Assembly: GCA_963920635.1 (NCBI GenBank)
Contig: OY987298.1
Coordinates: 127,667,735 to 127,731,734, forward strand
Source of the DNA: Pseudeuparius sepicola
Taxonomy: Eukaryota > Arthropoda > Insecta > Coleoptera > Anthribidae
Length of the DNA stretch: 64,000 nt
Reading direction: 5' to 3'
Position 1 is the stretch's first letter. Each line of letters starts with the position of its first letter. Below are positions 41,403-51,228 of the stretch, in pieces. The notes under the pieces were generated by a model. The model saw only the letters and a program-made list of their open reading frames with translations, was not told the DNA's origin and made no database searches. Both the position numbers and the translations under genes were made by a program.

Positions 41403-42664
41403 CAATTTTGTGTAACTCACTGACTTAATTTTCATATAATTGTTATTTAATTTATAGTTAATATTATTCTTAACGGCGATGCCTTAGACTATGGAGGAAG
41501 AGGAAGGCAAACTCTTATAACATTGGCAATTATTTCTCGTGCTTGAGAATGCAACGTTATTCCCTGTTTAATCATTTGCGCACGTTAACTCCCGAACATA
41601 CGAAACGCCACTGAGTTCTCTTGCCGGCGGCCAAAAAAGTGAGCGCTGTGTGGCAGCCCAAATACGCAGTTAACTTTACGTACTATAGAAACAGGCACAA
41701 AACGCGTTTGCTAACTGGTTTTGTCGGCCGGTTCGCTGGCAGAAGTGCTTTGTTGCCGTATTTCAAAGGCGATGGTAGACGCGACGATGCTGAAAAAATA
41801 TAATAGGTGTTTTATTACACCGCGTTAAAAATAAATGATAAATAAAAATGAGTAAATGGTCGCGTGATGCGAGCTTTATTTTTTCGGTATTACAGAGTTC
41901 ATAAATTCGGCTTCAATATGCTAAAACTTGTATTCGCCAATAAATAACGATTACTCATACAGGAAATCTCGCAACGCTGCCCGCATTGTTTAGAAACGTT
42001 TTTTTTTTTTCGTGCATTGAACTATAGTTTGTCGAAACAACTTAAAGGTGCGCGGCCACTGTAAAAACGGAAACGGCATTCTTCCATATACAGAGACTGT
42101 CCCGGTCGAGCGTTAAGCCCAAATTTGCTCCTTCCTGGGGTTCTTTATTCAAAGATTAACAAAGGGCAATCTAAGTACATTTTTAACTAATAGCACTTAA
42201 TGATTTTAGGTTAGTTTAATTTGAATGAAATTATATTTATATGATTAGAAAAAGTAAAAGTATTTTCTAGAAGTCTGAAGTCTACTGCAGCGGCATAAAA
42301 TTAAAGGGCGAACAACTTTTTTCTACAACATAATGACTCGATTGACGTCATTTGTCATTATTTTCTAAGCAAAAACAACTGGCGATATAAAATTATTTTT
42401 CCTGCTCCCTCCCTCGTAACTACACTTTACATACTTGCCAACAGGCCCGAAAGCGAATGTCAAATGTTCGAGGTGCCCTGTTATTTTGGTTGCTAGCTGC
42501 GAAAGTGGTTGCTAGGTACAAAAAGTATTGCTTAGCAACCCTTACGCAGCAAGGACCTTAATACCTTCATAAAGAACACGAATTATACCAAAGAAAAATT
42601 AATAATTTCAATGTTTCTCTGGCGTCAAATAAGAGCCGCATAACAGAACAAATTTGACAAGCAC
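41403..42664. other. No recognisable gene
   Basis: Scattered short ORFs; the 41621-41803 frame is short and motif-free. Nothing supported. Confidence 0.4.
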
Positions 42665-42745
42665 CTTGCTACCGGTAGGGTGAGAGTACGCGATTAGTAA
42701 TTTGTAGATCCAAGGTTCAAATTCCCCACAAAGCTCGACATTTAT
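42665..42745 (+). tRNA. tRNA-like sequence or tRNA-derived SINE head
   Basis: GGTTCAAATTCC (about 42714-42725) is a good pol III B box, and TACCGGTAGGGTGAGAGTA about 45 bp upstream could be the A box/D arm. I could not fold a clean acceptor stem or anticodon arm, so a pseudogene or SINE is likelier than a working tRNA. Confidence 0.3.
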
Positions 42746-43719
42746 TTATTTTTTATTATCGCTGCATTCTGCCTCTTATATTTATCACTGATTATCATTT
42801 TTAGTAATTGAACAAAGGTGATTTTAAAGAAGATTATTACTCACAATCTACTCCATATGAATTTAGAGCTTTATCCAAAGTACCTAGAACCTGAAATTGT
42901 CGGTAGCAGGAAAAATGTAATACATTGCACGATGCATAAGCTCTTTTTTTTGGCCTCGGAGGTACTTTTAATGACCGAGACAACGCGAGCATTGCCTCGG
43001 TATTTAAACAACCTCCTCGACCAAAAAAGTGCACTTACGCATCTGGCAATGTAAATAACTATAAATCGAACAGGTAGTAAAAAAGGGACATAATTATGTC
43101 CTTGGGCACTTTACAGGGTGATTCGCTTTTTATGCTTAGGACCCTAACATCGGCGAGATATAATAAAACAAAACTATTTTGCAATAGACACTTTTCTAGG
43201 CAAAGCCTGCTTCGTTTCCTAGATATAGGGTGCAAAGTTTCTAAAAGATATTAGATTTCATCTCTTCATTTTTGAATCGAGATTCTTCTAACGCGACATG
43301 GCGGAGGTATGGGCATTTTGTCAAGTTATTTACTAAACAAAATTGTTGACCTTGTATAATGTAAACAACAGATGACTGAACCCTAAACCCAATATAGGGG
43401 CTAACACTATTTTCTACGGAAATCTACTCTTGACATTTTCTCGAATCTGGTACTACCTATTTCAGGATAAATTTATTATATAAATATAGACATTTGCAAC
43501 GATAGGTACTTTGAACTGCAATAATTTGAACTAAAACAACTTTAAATTTACTGCCTTTATTAAACGAAAAACTTAAAAGATAAAGAAACTAAATTTAATA
43601 TTTTTGGAAAAGCTTTAACGCCCTGATATCGGAAGGGAAGGCTTTGTATAAATAAGTATATACTGCTAAATACTTTTATTTTATTGAGATCTTGCAAGCC
43701 TTAAAGGCCCTGTAGGTAT
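42746..43719. other. No recognisable gene
   Basis: AT-rich. TTACAGGGTGATTCGCTTTT at about 43112 resembles a MITE end without a visible partner. GCCTCGG words near 42950-43005 form a loose inverted pair. Confidence 0.35.
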
Positions 43720-43723
43720 TGTT
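43720..43723. other. Target site copy TGTT, left
   Basis: Matches TGTT at 48410-48413, directly outside the right LTR; the 4 bp duplication expected of a gypsy-type integrase. Confidence 0.7.
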
Positions 43724-43987
43724 TGTACTGGATCAACACAAGCTACGTAACAAATATTATAACAACATTACCAAATATGGCCAGCACCATTCCTCTGTCG
43801 ACGTAAATCATTATGTAGGTAATTAGGATTGTTTCGTATTAGTTTATAAACAATAAGTGCTTACTTATAAGTTACAACATTAGGTTGTGTACTGAATTCA
43901 TTTCATACAATATAGTCTGTCTAAAAACCTCAACGTGTTCACTTGCTTTAACCACCTACAAATGATCACCGAACAAGGGTGATTGCA
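43724..43987 (+). repeat. 5' LTR
   Basis: 264 bp from TGTACTGGATC to GGTGATTGCA (TG...CA), identical by eye to the 3' LTR. It should contain the promoter; no clear TATA box is seen. Confidence 0.95.
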
Positions 43988-44003
43988 TGGCGACTCTGCC
44001 AAC
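43988..44003 (+). other. Primer binding site
   Basis: TGGCGACTCTGCC directly abuts the LTR. TGG pairs with a tRNA CCA end, and TGGCGAC is the start seen in tRNA-Arg-primed insect elements. The tRNA identity is tentative. Confidence 0.5.
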
Positions 44004-44062
44004 GCAAACCTGCCAACTCAAACCTGCCAACGCAAACCTGCCAACTCAAACCTGCCAACGCC
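44003..44062. repeat. Short tandem array of CAAACCTGCCAACTC-like units
   Basis: Alternating CGCAAACCTGCCAA and CTCAAACCTGCCAA units, about 15 bp each, between the primer site and the first ORF. Possibly an RNA structure or packaging element, or simple slippage. Confidence 0.6.
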
Positions 44063-44087
44063 GATCTGCCAACGAAAATAACTGGAA

Positions 44088-44318
44088 ATGGGTTTAAAAG
44101 AATCAAAAGAAGAGGTAATTATCGCACAAGCAGGCAATAGCGGAGGTTCTACCACTTCACAAGAGATTCAGAGAGGAGTTTCCCTAGGAGAAGTTGTCGC
44201 ACTGATAGCTGTAGCACTAGTCCTAGCAATAGTAGTCGCATATTGCTATTTACGCGGAAAGAAGAAATTGGAGCGGAAGATTCGTAGGGAAATTATAAGA
44301 AGCCAAGAAATCGCGTAA
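44088..44318 (+). CDS. Small single-pass membrane protein of the LTR element
   Basis: 76 residues starting MGLKESKEEVIIAQ. A hydrophobic segment at about 35-54 (VVALIAVALVLAIVVAYCYL) is followed by a strongly basic tail (RGKKKLERKIRREI). Small 5' ORFs with one transmembrane segment before gag occur in some insect gypsy-group elements; their role is unknown. MG at the N-terminus could be myristoylated. The ORF is intact and sits about 100 bp after the LTR. Confidence 0.6.
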   Translation: MGLKESKEEVIIAQAGNSGGSTTSQEIQRGVSLGEVVALIAVALVLAIVVAYCYLRGKKKLERKIRREIIRSQEIA

Positions 44319-44513
44319 GCAGAGTTCGTCAACTGGCCGTACCACACCGGTGGCTGGCATCGTGGGAACGGGCTAGAGTGGCGTAATGCCTCTAGTTCGC
44401 AACGTGGGTTTTGGACCAGAAGCCCTCAAAGCAGCTCTTGGAGGAAAAAACGGCACAGAAAATGATGTTTAAGGTTAGAACTGTGTATCTCAAATTTTAA
44501 GTTAGATAGGCAA

Positions 44514-44850
44514 ATGAATATTATAGAATTGGAAAATTTAAAGGAACAATTAGAATCCGTAAAAAAAGTTTTATGGTAAGGTTAGCAAAGAACCATTAGA
44601 TAGGCGAGAAAACCAGATTAGGCTAAACAAATTATTATTAGAAGTAGGTTTATTAGAGGATGAATTTACGAAAATAAAGTCAAAAGTTGCTAAAGTTGAT
44701 AGGAAGCCAGAAGAGATACAAGTTATCAATTCGTACTTTAAAGAAATCGAAAAATATATTTATCATTCTAGACATTTACTTTTAAATAGATTAGGTACTT
44801 TAAGTAGTCAAGATAGTCAGGTAGAAATAAGAGAAATTCAAACTGTAAAA
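44514..44850 (+). CDS. gag N-terminal part, with a frame change in an A-run
   Basis: ATG at 44514 opens MNIIELENLKEQLESVKK, then hits a stop at about 44577. The gag frame resumes one base over, right after a run of seven A (44561-44567), and is open continuously into the ORF at 44851. The resumed part is charged and helical. A single-base indel in the A-run is the simplest reading. It may be a real mutation or an assembly error, and so gag may be longer than the 44851 ORF. Confidence 0.5.
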
Positions 44851-45738
44851 ATGACCGAAAAGTTCGATTTACGAACAGCGTCTTCGTTACTACCTCTTAT
44901 GGACGGTACTGAGGATACCACAAAACAATTAATTGATGCCATTGAGTTATACAGCGAGTTATTGGACGAGAATGGTCAAAAATTAATGATTAGTTATGTT
45001 TTGAAAGCTAGGTTATCCCAAAATGCAAAGCTTAGGCTTGATAGAACTTATAATACGGTTGACGATTTAGTAAACGATATGCGAACCCATTTGGTTAGTA
45101 AAAAATCAGCCACAGCACTTGCAAGCACACTTCACAGCGCTAAGCAAGAAGGCAAAACAATTGATAACTATGCGCAAATTATAGAAGATTTATTCGTGAA
45201 TCTTACAATAGCTCAAGCTGACGGGAATAGTAATAACGCGGCAATACTACGGGTAGCAAACGAAAAACTTGCCATAAATGTTTTTTCAAACGGTTTAAAA
45301 AATAGTGAGCTTCGCACCGTTATAAAAGCTAGAAATTACTCTACTTTAAAAGAGGCTATAGTAGGTGCCAAGGATGAAGAAAGGTTAATATCTAGTAATC
45401 AATCCGGGTTTTTTCATATGCGGACACGAAATAATAACAGATTTAGTAATCATGGTATGAGAGGCAGATTCAATAGGTCTAGACAGTACAATAATAGTAA
45501 CAGGAACGCTCAAAACAATGTAAACAGCACTCAGCGAAATTTTAGTGGTACTAGAAACTTTCGATGTCATGGTCGCGGAATTAGTCGAGGTCGTGCTAAT
45601 TACCGGGGACAGCAGCGCAACAATCGAAGTACAGGTCACCAAGCTTATTTTGCAGACGCATCGGGAACTGAAGGTTTTAATTCAATAGGAGAAACAAGTA
45701 GTGTAAGCGAAACGCAGCAAAAATTTTTTCGTGTCTAA
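44851..45738 (+). CDS. gag: gag polyprotein (capsid), retrotransposon
   Basis: 295 codons from the ATG at 44851. The first two thirds are helical capsid-like sequence (IDAIELYSELL, YVLKARLSQNAK, FSNGLKNSELRTVIKARN). The C-terminal third is Arg/Asn/Gly-rich with RGRFNRSRQY, GRGISRGRANYRG and similar RG motifs. This would bind RNA in place of the usual CCHC zinc knuckle, which is absent. Gag forms the virus-like particle. The true start may be further upstream (44514). The stop at 45736-45738 overlaps the protease frame, which is +1 relative to gag. Confidence 0.85.
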   Translation: MTEKFDLRTASSLLPLMDGTEDTTKQLIDAIELYSELLDENGQKLMISYVLKARLSQNAKLRLDRTYNTVDDLVNDMRTHLVSKKSATALASTLHSAKQEGKTIDNYAQIIEDLFVNLTIAQADGNSNNAAILRVANEKLAINVFSNGLKNSELRTVIKARNYSTLKEAIVGAKDEERLISSNQSGFFHMRTRNNNRFSNHGMRGRFNRSRQYNNSNRNAQNNVNSTQRNFSGTRNFRCHGRGISRGRANYRGQQRNNRSTGHQAYFADASGTEGFNSIGETSSVSETQQKFFRV

Positions 45739-46426
45739 ACGAGAGATTGAAGAAGAATGTGTGTTTTTAGAGTTAAAGGGAATGAATTTTGTACGTGTGA
45801 AATGTGGAATGCGAGATATGTTGTTCTTGTTGGACACTGGAGCTAGTATTAGCGTAATTTTTTCAGAAAGTGTACAAAAAACTGATAGTGTTGATACATC
45901 TAAAAAGATACGTGTAAAAGGTTTAGGTGGAAATATAGTTTCAACAGGAGTTGTAAAATTATCTTTTTCGATAGCTAATGCAAAAATTAAACATGAATTC
46001 TATATTCTTGAATTTAATACAGATTTTCAAGGAGTTTTAGGTATGGATTTTTTCATTCAACATAAGGCAAATTTAAATTATGAAAAATTTTTGTTTTCTT
46101 TTTGGAATAATGACTGTGATGTATTAGCACCAATAATATCTGATTATGACTGTTATATGTCTATTCCACCCAGAAGCGAAATAATAAAATACTGCTCAAG
46201 TGATCAAACGGACGAGTGTGTAATTTTTCCAGAGGAACTTTGTGAAGGTGTTTTTGTTGCGGGAATTTTAGCTAAGTCGGAAAATGGAAGAGTGCCAGTG
46301 AGGTTGCTGAATGTGAATGATCGTGAAGTAAAAATTAGAAATTTTAAACCTAGATTGGAGCGTGCATGTAATTTTGAGGCGTATAATTTCAAACAAACAA
46401 ACAAACCCATCAAGTCGATTAACTAA
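45731..46426 (+). CDS. pol: pol, protease part
   Basis: Aspartic protease with active-site motif LLDTGASIS at about residues 32-40, the GLGGN flap-like segment and GVLGMDFF near the C-terminal hydrophobic motif. It begins without an ATG (first codon GTG) in the +1 frame of gag, with an open overlap of about 30 bp (45707-45738) that includes TTTTTTCGTG, so it is probably expressed by frameshifting. Sequence after about 46330 is linker that would lead into reverse transcriptase; the last codons (about 46400-46426) lie beyond the deletion junction and are out of frame. Confidence 0.85.
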   Translation: MSKREIEEECVFLELKGMNFVRVKCGMRDMLFLLDTGASISVIFSESVQKTDSVDTSKKIRVKGLGGNIVSTGVVKLSFSIANAKIKHEFYILEFNTDFQGVLGMDFFIQHKANLNYEKFLFSFWNNDCDVLAPIISDYDCYMSIPPRSEIIKYCSSDQTDECVIFPEELCEGVFVAGILAKSENGRVPVRLLNVNDREVKIRNFKPRLERACNFEAYNFKQTNKPIKSIN

Positions 46427-48065
46427 ATTCAGACTGATATTAGAAGAGTATGATTTTACGATAAGTTATGTTAAAGGTTCTGATAACGTAGTAGCGGATG
46501 CTTTGTCACGTGTAAGGATTGATTCAAATGAGCTGATGGATATGTGTGAAAGAGTGAATGTAATGACTCGAGCTCAATCAAAAAGAAGCGATATTCAAAG
46601 AAACCTACAACAGGAAAAAATGACTATTACTGAGGAAAGGCTTGATCACCCCGGACTCGTAGAAGTTTTAAACCGTCCTGTTGATAGCGTAGAATTACGG
46701 CCGATAGACAAAAATTTATTTATTGAATGTAAAAATAAAATTTGTGGAAATAGTGCACAATCAAATAAATCAACAAATGATGACTATATATATGATGAGT
46801 TAACCCAAATTATTTATTTCAACCAAGATTACCGATCAACGTTTGACTTAGGTACATCGTTGAGGGAACTTGCGAAAATTTGTAAAAATTGTGAAATAAA
46901 AGAATTATATATTATAAAGAATGCGCAAAGTAATGAATTTATTAAACATTTATCGCGATATAAACAAGACATAATAAATACCGGTATTATCAAAATAAGT
47001 ATTATTCAAGGTGTAAAACGAATAGAAAATAAAGAAGTTCAGCAATTAATACTTAATGACTTTCATAACCTGCCTACAGGAGGACATTCCGGAACAAACC
47101 GAATGTATAATAATATTAAAAAATATTATCATTGGTCAAGGTTAAAGAAAGATATTGAGGAATTTGTAAAAAAATGTGACGATTGTCAGAGGTGTAAGTA
47201 TGGAAGAGTAAATAAACAACCAATAACAATAACGACAACGGCTACCTCAGCATTTCAAAAAATCTATCTTGATTTAGTAGGCCCCATTAAAAATGATATT
47301 GATGAAAATTCTTATATATTAACAATCCAATGTGAACTCAGTAAATTTATCGAATGTTATCCTTTGTTGTCAAAAGAAGCAGATATAGTTTCGAAATCCT
47401 TTGTTGAAAATTTTATTTTACGTTATGGTATTCCAAGAGAAGTTGTTACTGATCAAGGAAAAGAATTTATAGCTAATGTGTTTCAAGAATCGTGTAAGTT
47501 GTTAGGAATAAAAACTTTAAACTCCACTGCTCACCATCATGAAACATTAGGAGCTTTAGAAAATTCACATAAACATTTAGGAGCTTATTTAAGAATTCAA
47601 GTTTCTAAATACACTCGTAATTGGAGTACATGGTTACCATATTGGTGTTTTGCATTTAATAATACTGTACATACTGAAACCAAACATACACCATACGAAC
47701 TTGTATTTGGAAAGCTGAATCAAATACCTTTAAGCATTTCGGATAACATAGATCCTTTGTATAACTTCGGAAACTATTCTAAAGAACTAAAATATCGTAT
47801 ACAAAATGCTTGCCATGACGCTAGAAATAACTTATTGGTATCAAAACAAAAAAGGAAAGAAACATTAGATGAAAAAAGAAACGAAATTTTTTACAAGTCA
47901 GGAGATAAAGTACTTATTTTTAATGAAAGTAGAAATGCTAAAATGGATCCCTTATATACAGGTCCTTACGAGGTAGTACGAGATGAAAATCCAAATGTGA
48001 TTTTAAAAATTAATAATAAAGACATTAAAGTGCATAAAAATAGAATTAAGTTATATTATACTTAG
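46362..48065 (+). CDS. pol: pol, RNase H tail and integrase
   Basis: 567-codon frame; the first roughly 15 residues are read-through of the junction. Residues about 20-50 are the RNase H end (LEEYDFTISYVKGSDNVVAD). The integrase zinc domain is H235-x6-H242-x29-C272-x2-C275. The catalytic core has D304 (IYLDLVG), D364 (VVTDQGKEF) and E400 (GALENSH) with D-35-E spacing. The C-terminal GPYEVV segment is the GPY/F module before the stop. All integrase catalytic residues are intact. It ends 80 bp before the 3' LTR. Without reverse transcriptase it cannot support its own copying. Confidence 0.9.
   Translation: MHVILRRIISNKQTNPSSRLTKFRLILEEYDFTISYVKGSDNVVADALSRVRIDSNELMDMCERVNVMTRAQSKRSDIQRNLQQEKMTITEERLDHPGLVEVLNRPVDSVELRPIDKNLFIECKNKICGNSAQSNKSTNDDYIYDELTQIIYFNQDYRSTFDLGTSLRELAKICKNCEIKELYIIKNAQSNEFIKHLSRYKQDIINTGIIKISIIQGVKRIENKEVQQLILNDFHNLPTGGHSGTNRMYNNIKKYYHWSRLKKDIEEFVKKCDDCQRCKYGRVNKQPITITTTATSAFQKIYLDLVGPIKNDIDENSYILTIQCELSKFIECYPLLSKEADIVSKSFVENFILRYGIPREVVTDQGKEFIANVFQESCKLLGIKTLNSTAHHHETLGALENSHKHLGAYLRIQVSKYTRNWSTWLPYWCFAFNNTVHTETKHTPYELVFGKLNQIPLSISDNIDPLYNFGNYSKELKYRIQNACHDARNNLLVSKQKRKETLDEKRNEIFYKSGDKVLIFNESRNAKMDPLYTGPYEVVRDENPNVILKINNKDIKVHKNRIKLYYT
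46385..46415 (+). other. Internal deletion junction removing reverse transcriptase
   Basis: The protease-linker frame reads into TTTCAAACAAACAAACAAACCC, after which the RNase H C-terminal segment (SSRLTKFRLILEEYDF) starts in another frame. The expected reverse transcriptase and most of RNase H are absent. The AAAC repeat at the junction suggests microhomology or template switching. Confidence 0.75.
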
Positions 48066-48137
48066 ATATAGTTTTAGATAGTGGTATGAAAAAAAAAAAA
48101 AAACTTAATGTTTTGCGTATTTTTTTTTCTCATCGCC

Positions 48138-48145
48138 AGGGGAGG
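48138..48145 (+). other. Polypurine tract
   Basis: AGGGGAGG immediately before the 3' LTR, the usual plus-strand primer site. Confidence 0.7.
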
Positions 48146-48409
48146 TGTACTGGATCAACACAAGCTACGTAACAAATATTATAACAACATTACCAAATAT
48201 GGCCAGCACCATTCCTCTGTCGACGTAAATCATTATGTAGGTAATTAGGATTGTTTCGTATTAGTTTATAAACAATAAGTGCTTACTTATAAGTTACAAC
48301 ATTAGGTTGTGTACTGAATTCATTTCATACAATATAGTCTGTCTAAAAACCTCAACGTGTTCACTTGCTTTAACCACCTACAAATGATCACCGAACAAGG
48401 GTGATTGCA
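48146..48409 (+). repeat. 3' LTR
   Basis: 264 bp, no difference seen from the 5' LTR. Followed by TGTT (48410-48413), the right target copy. Confidence 0.95.
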
Positions 48410-48413
48410 TGTT

Positions 48414-49539
48414 TACAAACAATTTAGCCATATTTGATGGGAGGTTAGACCAATAATCTGTCTGTATAGTTTTTTTCCGCTGACAATGAAAGCGTATAGC
48501 CCAATGCCAGCCCATTTTCTGTTGGCCCACGTCCCTCGTCCGAACGGGACTGCGAATGTATATTTGTGGGTCAGTAGGTATATAGGTATCACTGTGGAAT
48601 TAGATTTCACAAAGCCGGGACACGGCTTTGGGTCAGATTAACTGATAAGCCACTTTGTAGTGCACGCCCGCGGATGTCCCTAATCTTATTACCTATTAGA
48701 TTTATAACCGAACGCCGGGATGAGCCGAATATACCCGCGTAAGCCGTTATTAGATGGGCATATGCTGATTGTAGAAGCTCCACATACCACATTCGCTACA
48801 TATTGCAAGGTACGATCATTTGGACCACTTAGTTATATCAAAGTCTAGAGAATACTATAAGTCGGATTACTCCTTTGAAGTCGTCGAAAAAGCCGCTGAT
48901 TTTTTTCGACCGGTCGTAAATTAATGTCAGCTCGCCACTCCGTTATTTACGAGGGTGGGCTATCCAAAACACTGCCCCAAACACAGCTGGTTGCACCAAG
49001 TTTTACGGGGGCACCTCTATATTGACTTTCCATTATGTGCAATGGGAGTAATAGGTATAGAAGAAAAATAAGGAGCATAATATGTATAATAAAAATGCAG
49101 ATATATTTTACTTTTTCCGTTTAAATAACGCAAGATATACCTAACTAAACATAAGGTAAGTAAAAATATACATAAGTGTGTACCTAGGAGCAAACAAAAT
49201 TATTTACATAGTTTACAAGTTTTGCAAAATTGTATGTCTTGGATTTGATTTATTTTGTCTTTGGGTTTTTAATTCCCTATTCGCAAATTTATGTGTTTAG
49301 TAAATACTAACTTGAGTATATAATGACACCAAATAGTCTTGGGGAAAATTTGCACACGTTGACTAATCGGAATTCCTTTAGTAGACTACAACCTAAGCCA
49401 TCCTGATGCGATAAGTCATTAAATTTTGATAAGAACATATTTTCTAAATTGATTTTATATTCACTAAATTCTCGTGGAGGTACTGTCAAACTGCCAAATG
49501 GTCATGAACTGCTTTCCAGGGCCTGGAAACTCCCCCTTG
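48414..49539. other. No recognisable gene
   Basis: AT-rich DNA, with a GC-richer part at 48460-49020 without coding signal. Confidence 0.4.
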
Positions 49540-49541
49540 TA

Positions 49542-49930
49542 CACAGTAATAAAATTTGGTAAAATTAAAACACTAAAAGTGGTCACATTAAGGCCACACG
49601 GATTCTGGTTAAATTAACCATTTTCGTTTTGGTACAATTTAAATGTTTGCACAAACATTTACACGGAGATGTGTAGCATATTTACTCGCCCATGGTGTAA
49701 AATTAACCACTTTCCGTGTATATTTTTTACTGTGATTCGTGTAGAAAATCGACACTAAAACTTGGTTAATTTTACACCATGGGCGAGTAAATATGCTACA
49801 CATCTCCGTGTAAATGTTTGTGCAAACATTTAAATTGTACCAAAACGAAAGTGGTTAATTTAACGAGAATCCGTGTGGCCTTAATGTGACCACTCTTAGT
49901 GTTCTAATTTTACCAAATTTTATTACTGTG
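49542..49930. mobile_element. 389 bp near-perfect foldback MITE (Tc1/mariner-like ends)
   Basis: Begins CACAGTAATAAAATTTGG and ends with its inverse, flanked by TA on both sides (49540-49541, 49931-49932). Arms of about 160-190 bp match almost perfectly through ACACGGAGATGTGTAGCATA. The TA target and CACAGT-type end point to a Tc1/mariner-mobilised MITE. High arm identity implies recent activity. Confidence 0.8.
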
Positions 49931-49932
49931 TA

Positions 49933-50885
49933 GTTACGTAATGATAATGGGTGCAAATATTTGCATGAAGTGTCAAGAGGTGGTTTCAAGGGGACTTTTT
50001 TCATGCAAAATTGTTCGGATTTAATACTTCCCTGCAAAGTTGTTCCCTCGGTTATTCCAGTCTTAAGAGGATTTTTTTTTTCAGAAACGGTTGAACTTTT
50101 ATAAACTTGAATTTTTGGTTAGGATAGGCCTACATTACCAGCAAGTTGAAAGCCACTTTACTTTAGAATTATTTTTTGCACCTACTTTTAAACAGCTTCT
50201 TTGGAAAATTGGCATTCTGTAGCCCAATTAGGTAGGTGCCTAATTAAGAATTTTTTTACCACTGATTATTGGATACTAATAGGTACTAAAGTAAACTAAA
50301 TAAAAACATTCCTATCTACTTCGAGTCTTATAACTCATATAACACAAATATTTCAGTCTTTATTTTTCAGAAATATCCGAGGAAATATACTTAAATACTT
50401 ACTTAATGTTTAAAACACATTTCCCATCAAACCATACAAAAAAAAAATCTACTTAAAAAAATTAAATTTTATTAGACCTAAGTACTATGCAAAGTGATAA
50501 ATGCCCACTTCTCCGTCATTGGTTTGTCAACATGGTTTGTGGCAATCCATGTCATTATCCCTGTCAACTAATTTTAATTGTTCAAGTAGGACCAGTTTAT
50601 TTTTGTTTATTTTCAAAATCAATATATTTTTGGCATATACCTACGACTATATACAGTTTGTCAATTGTTTTCTCGTGCAAGATTGAGTGCAACTGTCTAT
50701 TTTAATTTTTTTTGCAAACAGATTAGGTACCTACTCGTTTATTTATAAAAACAACAGAAATTATAGAAAATAGGCCTAGTATAATTCTATTTTAAAAAAC
50801 AAAATTAGCTATCATAGCACCCGGGTTTTGTCATCACAGATAGAAAAAATTCAAAATTGCTCAAGTTTAGCCAAAAAGTAGCTAG
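49933..50885. other. No recognisable gene
   Basis: AT-rich, stop-rich; short ORFs near 50487 are hydrophobic by composition only. Confidence 0.4.
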
Positions 50886-51228
50886 GTAAGTATTCAAGTA
50901 CCTACCTACTTATAGAATCGAAAATAACTAACGGGGTTGCAGAAAAATTTTTTTTATTACACTTCTCTCAAATGACCAAGCTTTCGTTTAAGGTTTTTGA
51001 ACTCCATCTGGGTATTAGAATGAAATATTAATTTTAAGTTGAAAAAATCTAAATTTATCGTTATGTAGCACATAAGTGAAAAATTTCTTAAAGTAGGTAT
51101 TCCTTAATAATTTTCTTAAAATTTTCTTAAATTAGAAGTTCAAAACCTTGAACGAAAGCTTGGTTATTTGAGAGAAGCGTAATAATTTTTTTTTTTTACT
51201 TTTTACTTATAAGTAGGTACTTAAGTAG
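50886..51228. repeat. Foldback repeat
   Basis: CTCTCAAATGACCAAGCTTT at about 50964 is inverted at about 51160-51180 (AAAGCTTGGTTATTTGAGAG). Arms extend outward to AAGTACCTACCTACTTATA and TATAAGTAGGTACTTAAG. About 340 bp, non-coding. Confidence 0.6.

Larger units (their letters stand above)
43724..48409 (+). mobile_element. Gypsy-type LTR retrotransposon lacking reverse transcriptase
   Basis: 4686 bp with 264 bp LTRs at both ends that appear identical, a TGTT target duplication, a tRNA primer site and a polypurine tract. Order: LTR, small membrane ORF, gag, protease, RNase H tail, integrase, LTR. Protease before integrase and the GPY-type integrase end place it in the gypsy/Metaviridae group. 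Reverse transcriptase and most of RNase H are missing at a junction near 46400. Identical LTRs with a large deletion mean it inserted recently, probably mobilised in trans by a complete relative. Confidence 0.95.

Noticed and set aside
44003..44062. Possible CRISPR-like short repeat array
   Set aside because: Units are contiguous without spacers and lie in the leader of an LTR element in a eukaryotic genome.
45385..45642. 85-codon minus-strand ORF
   Set aside because: Antisense shadow of the Arg/Asn-rich gag tail.
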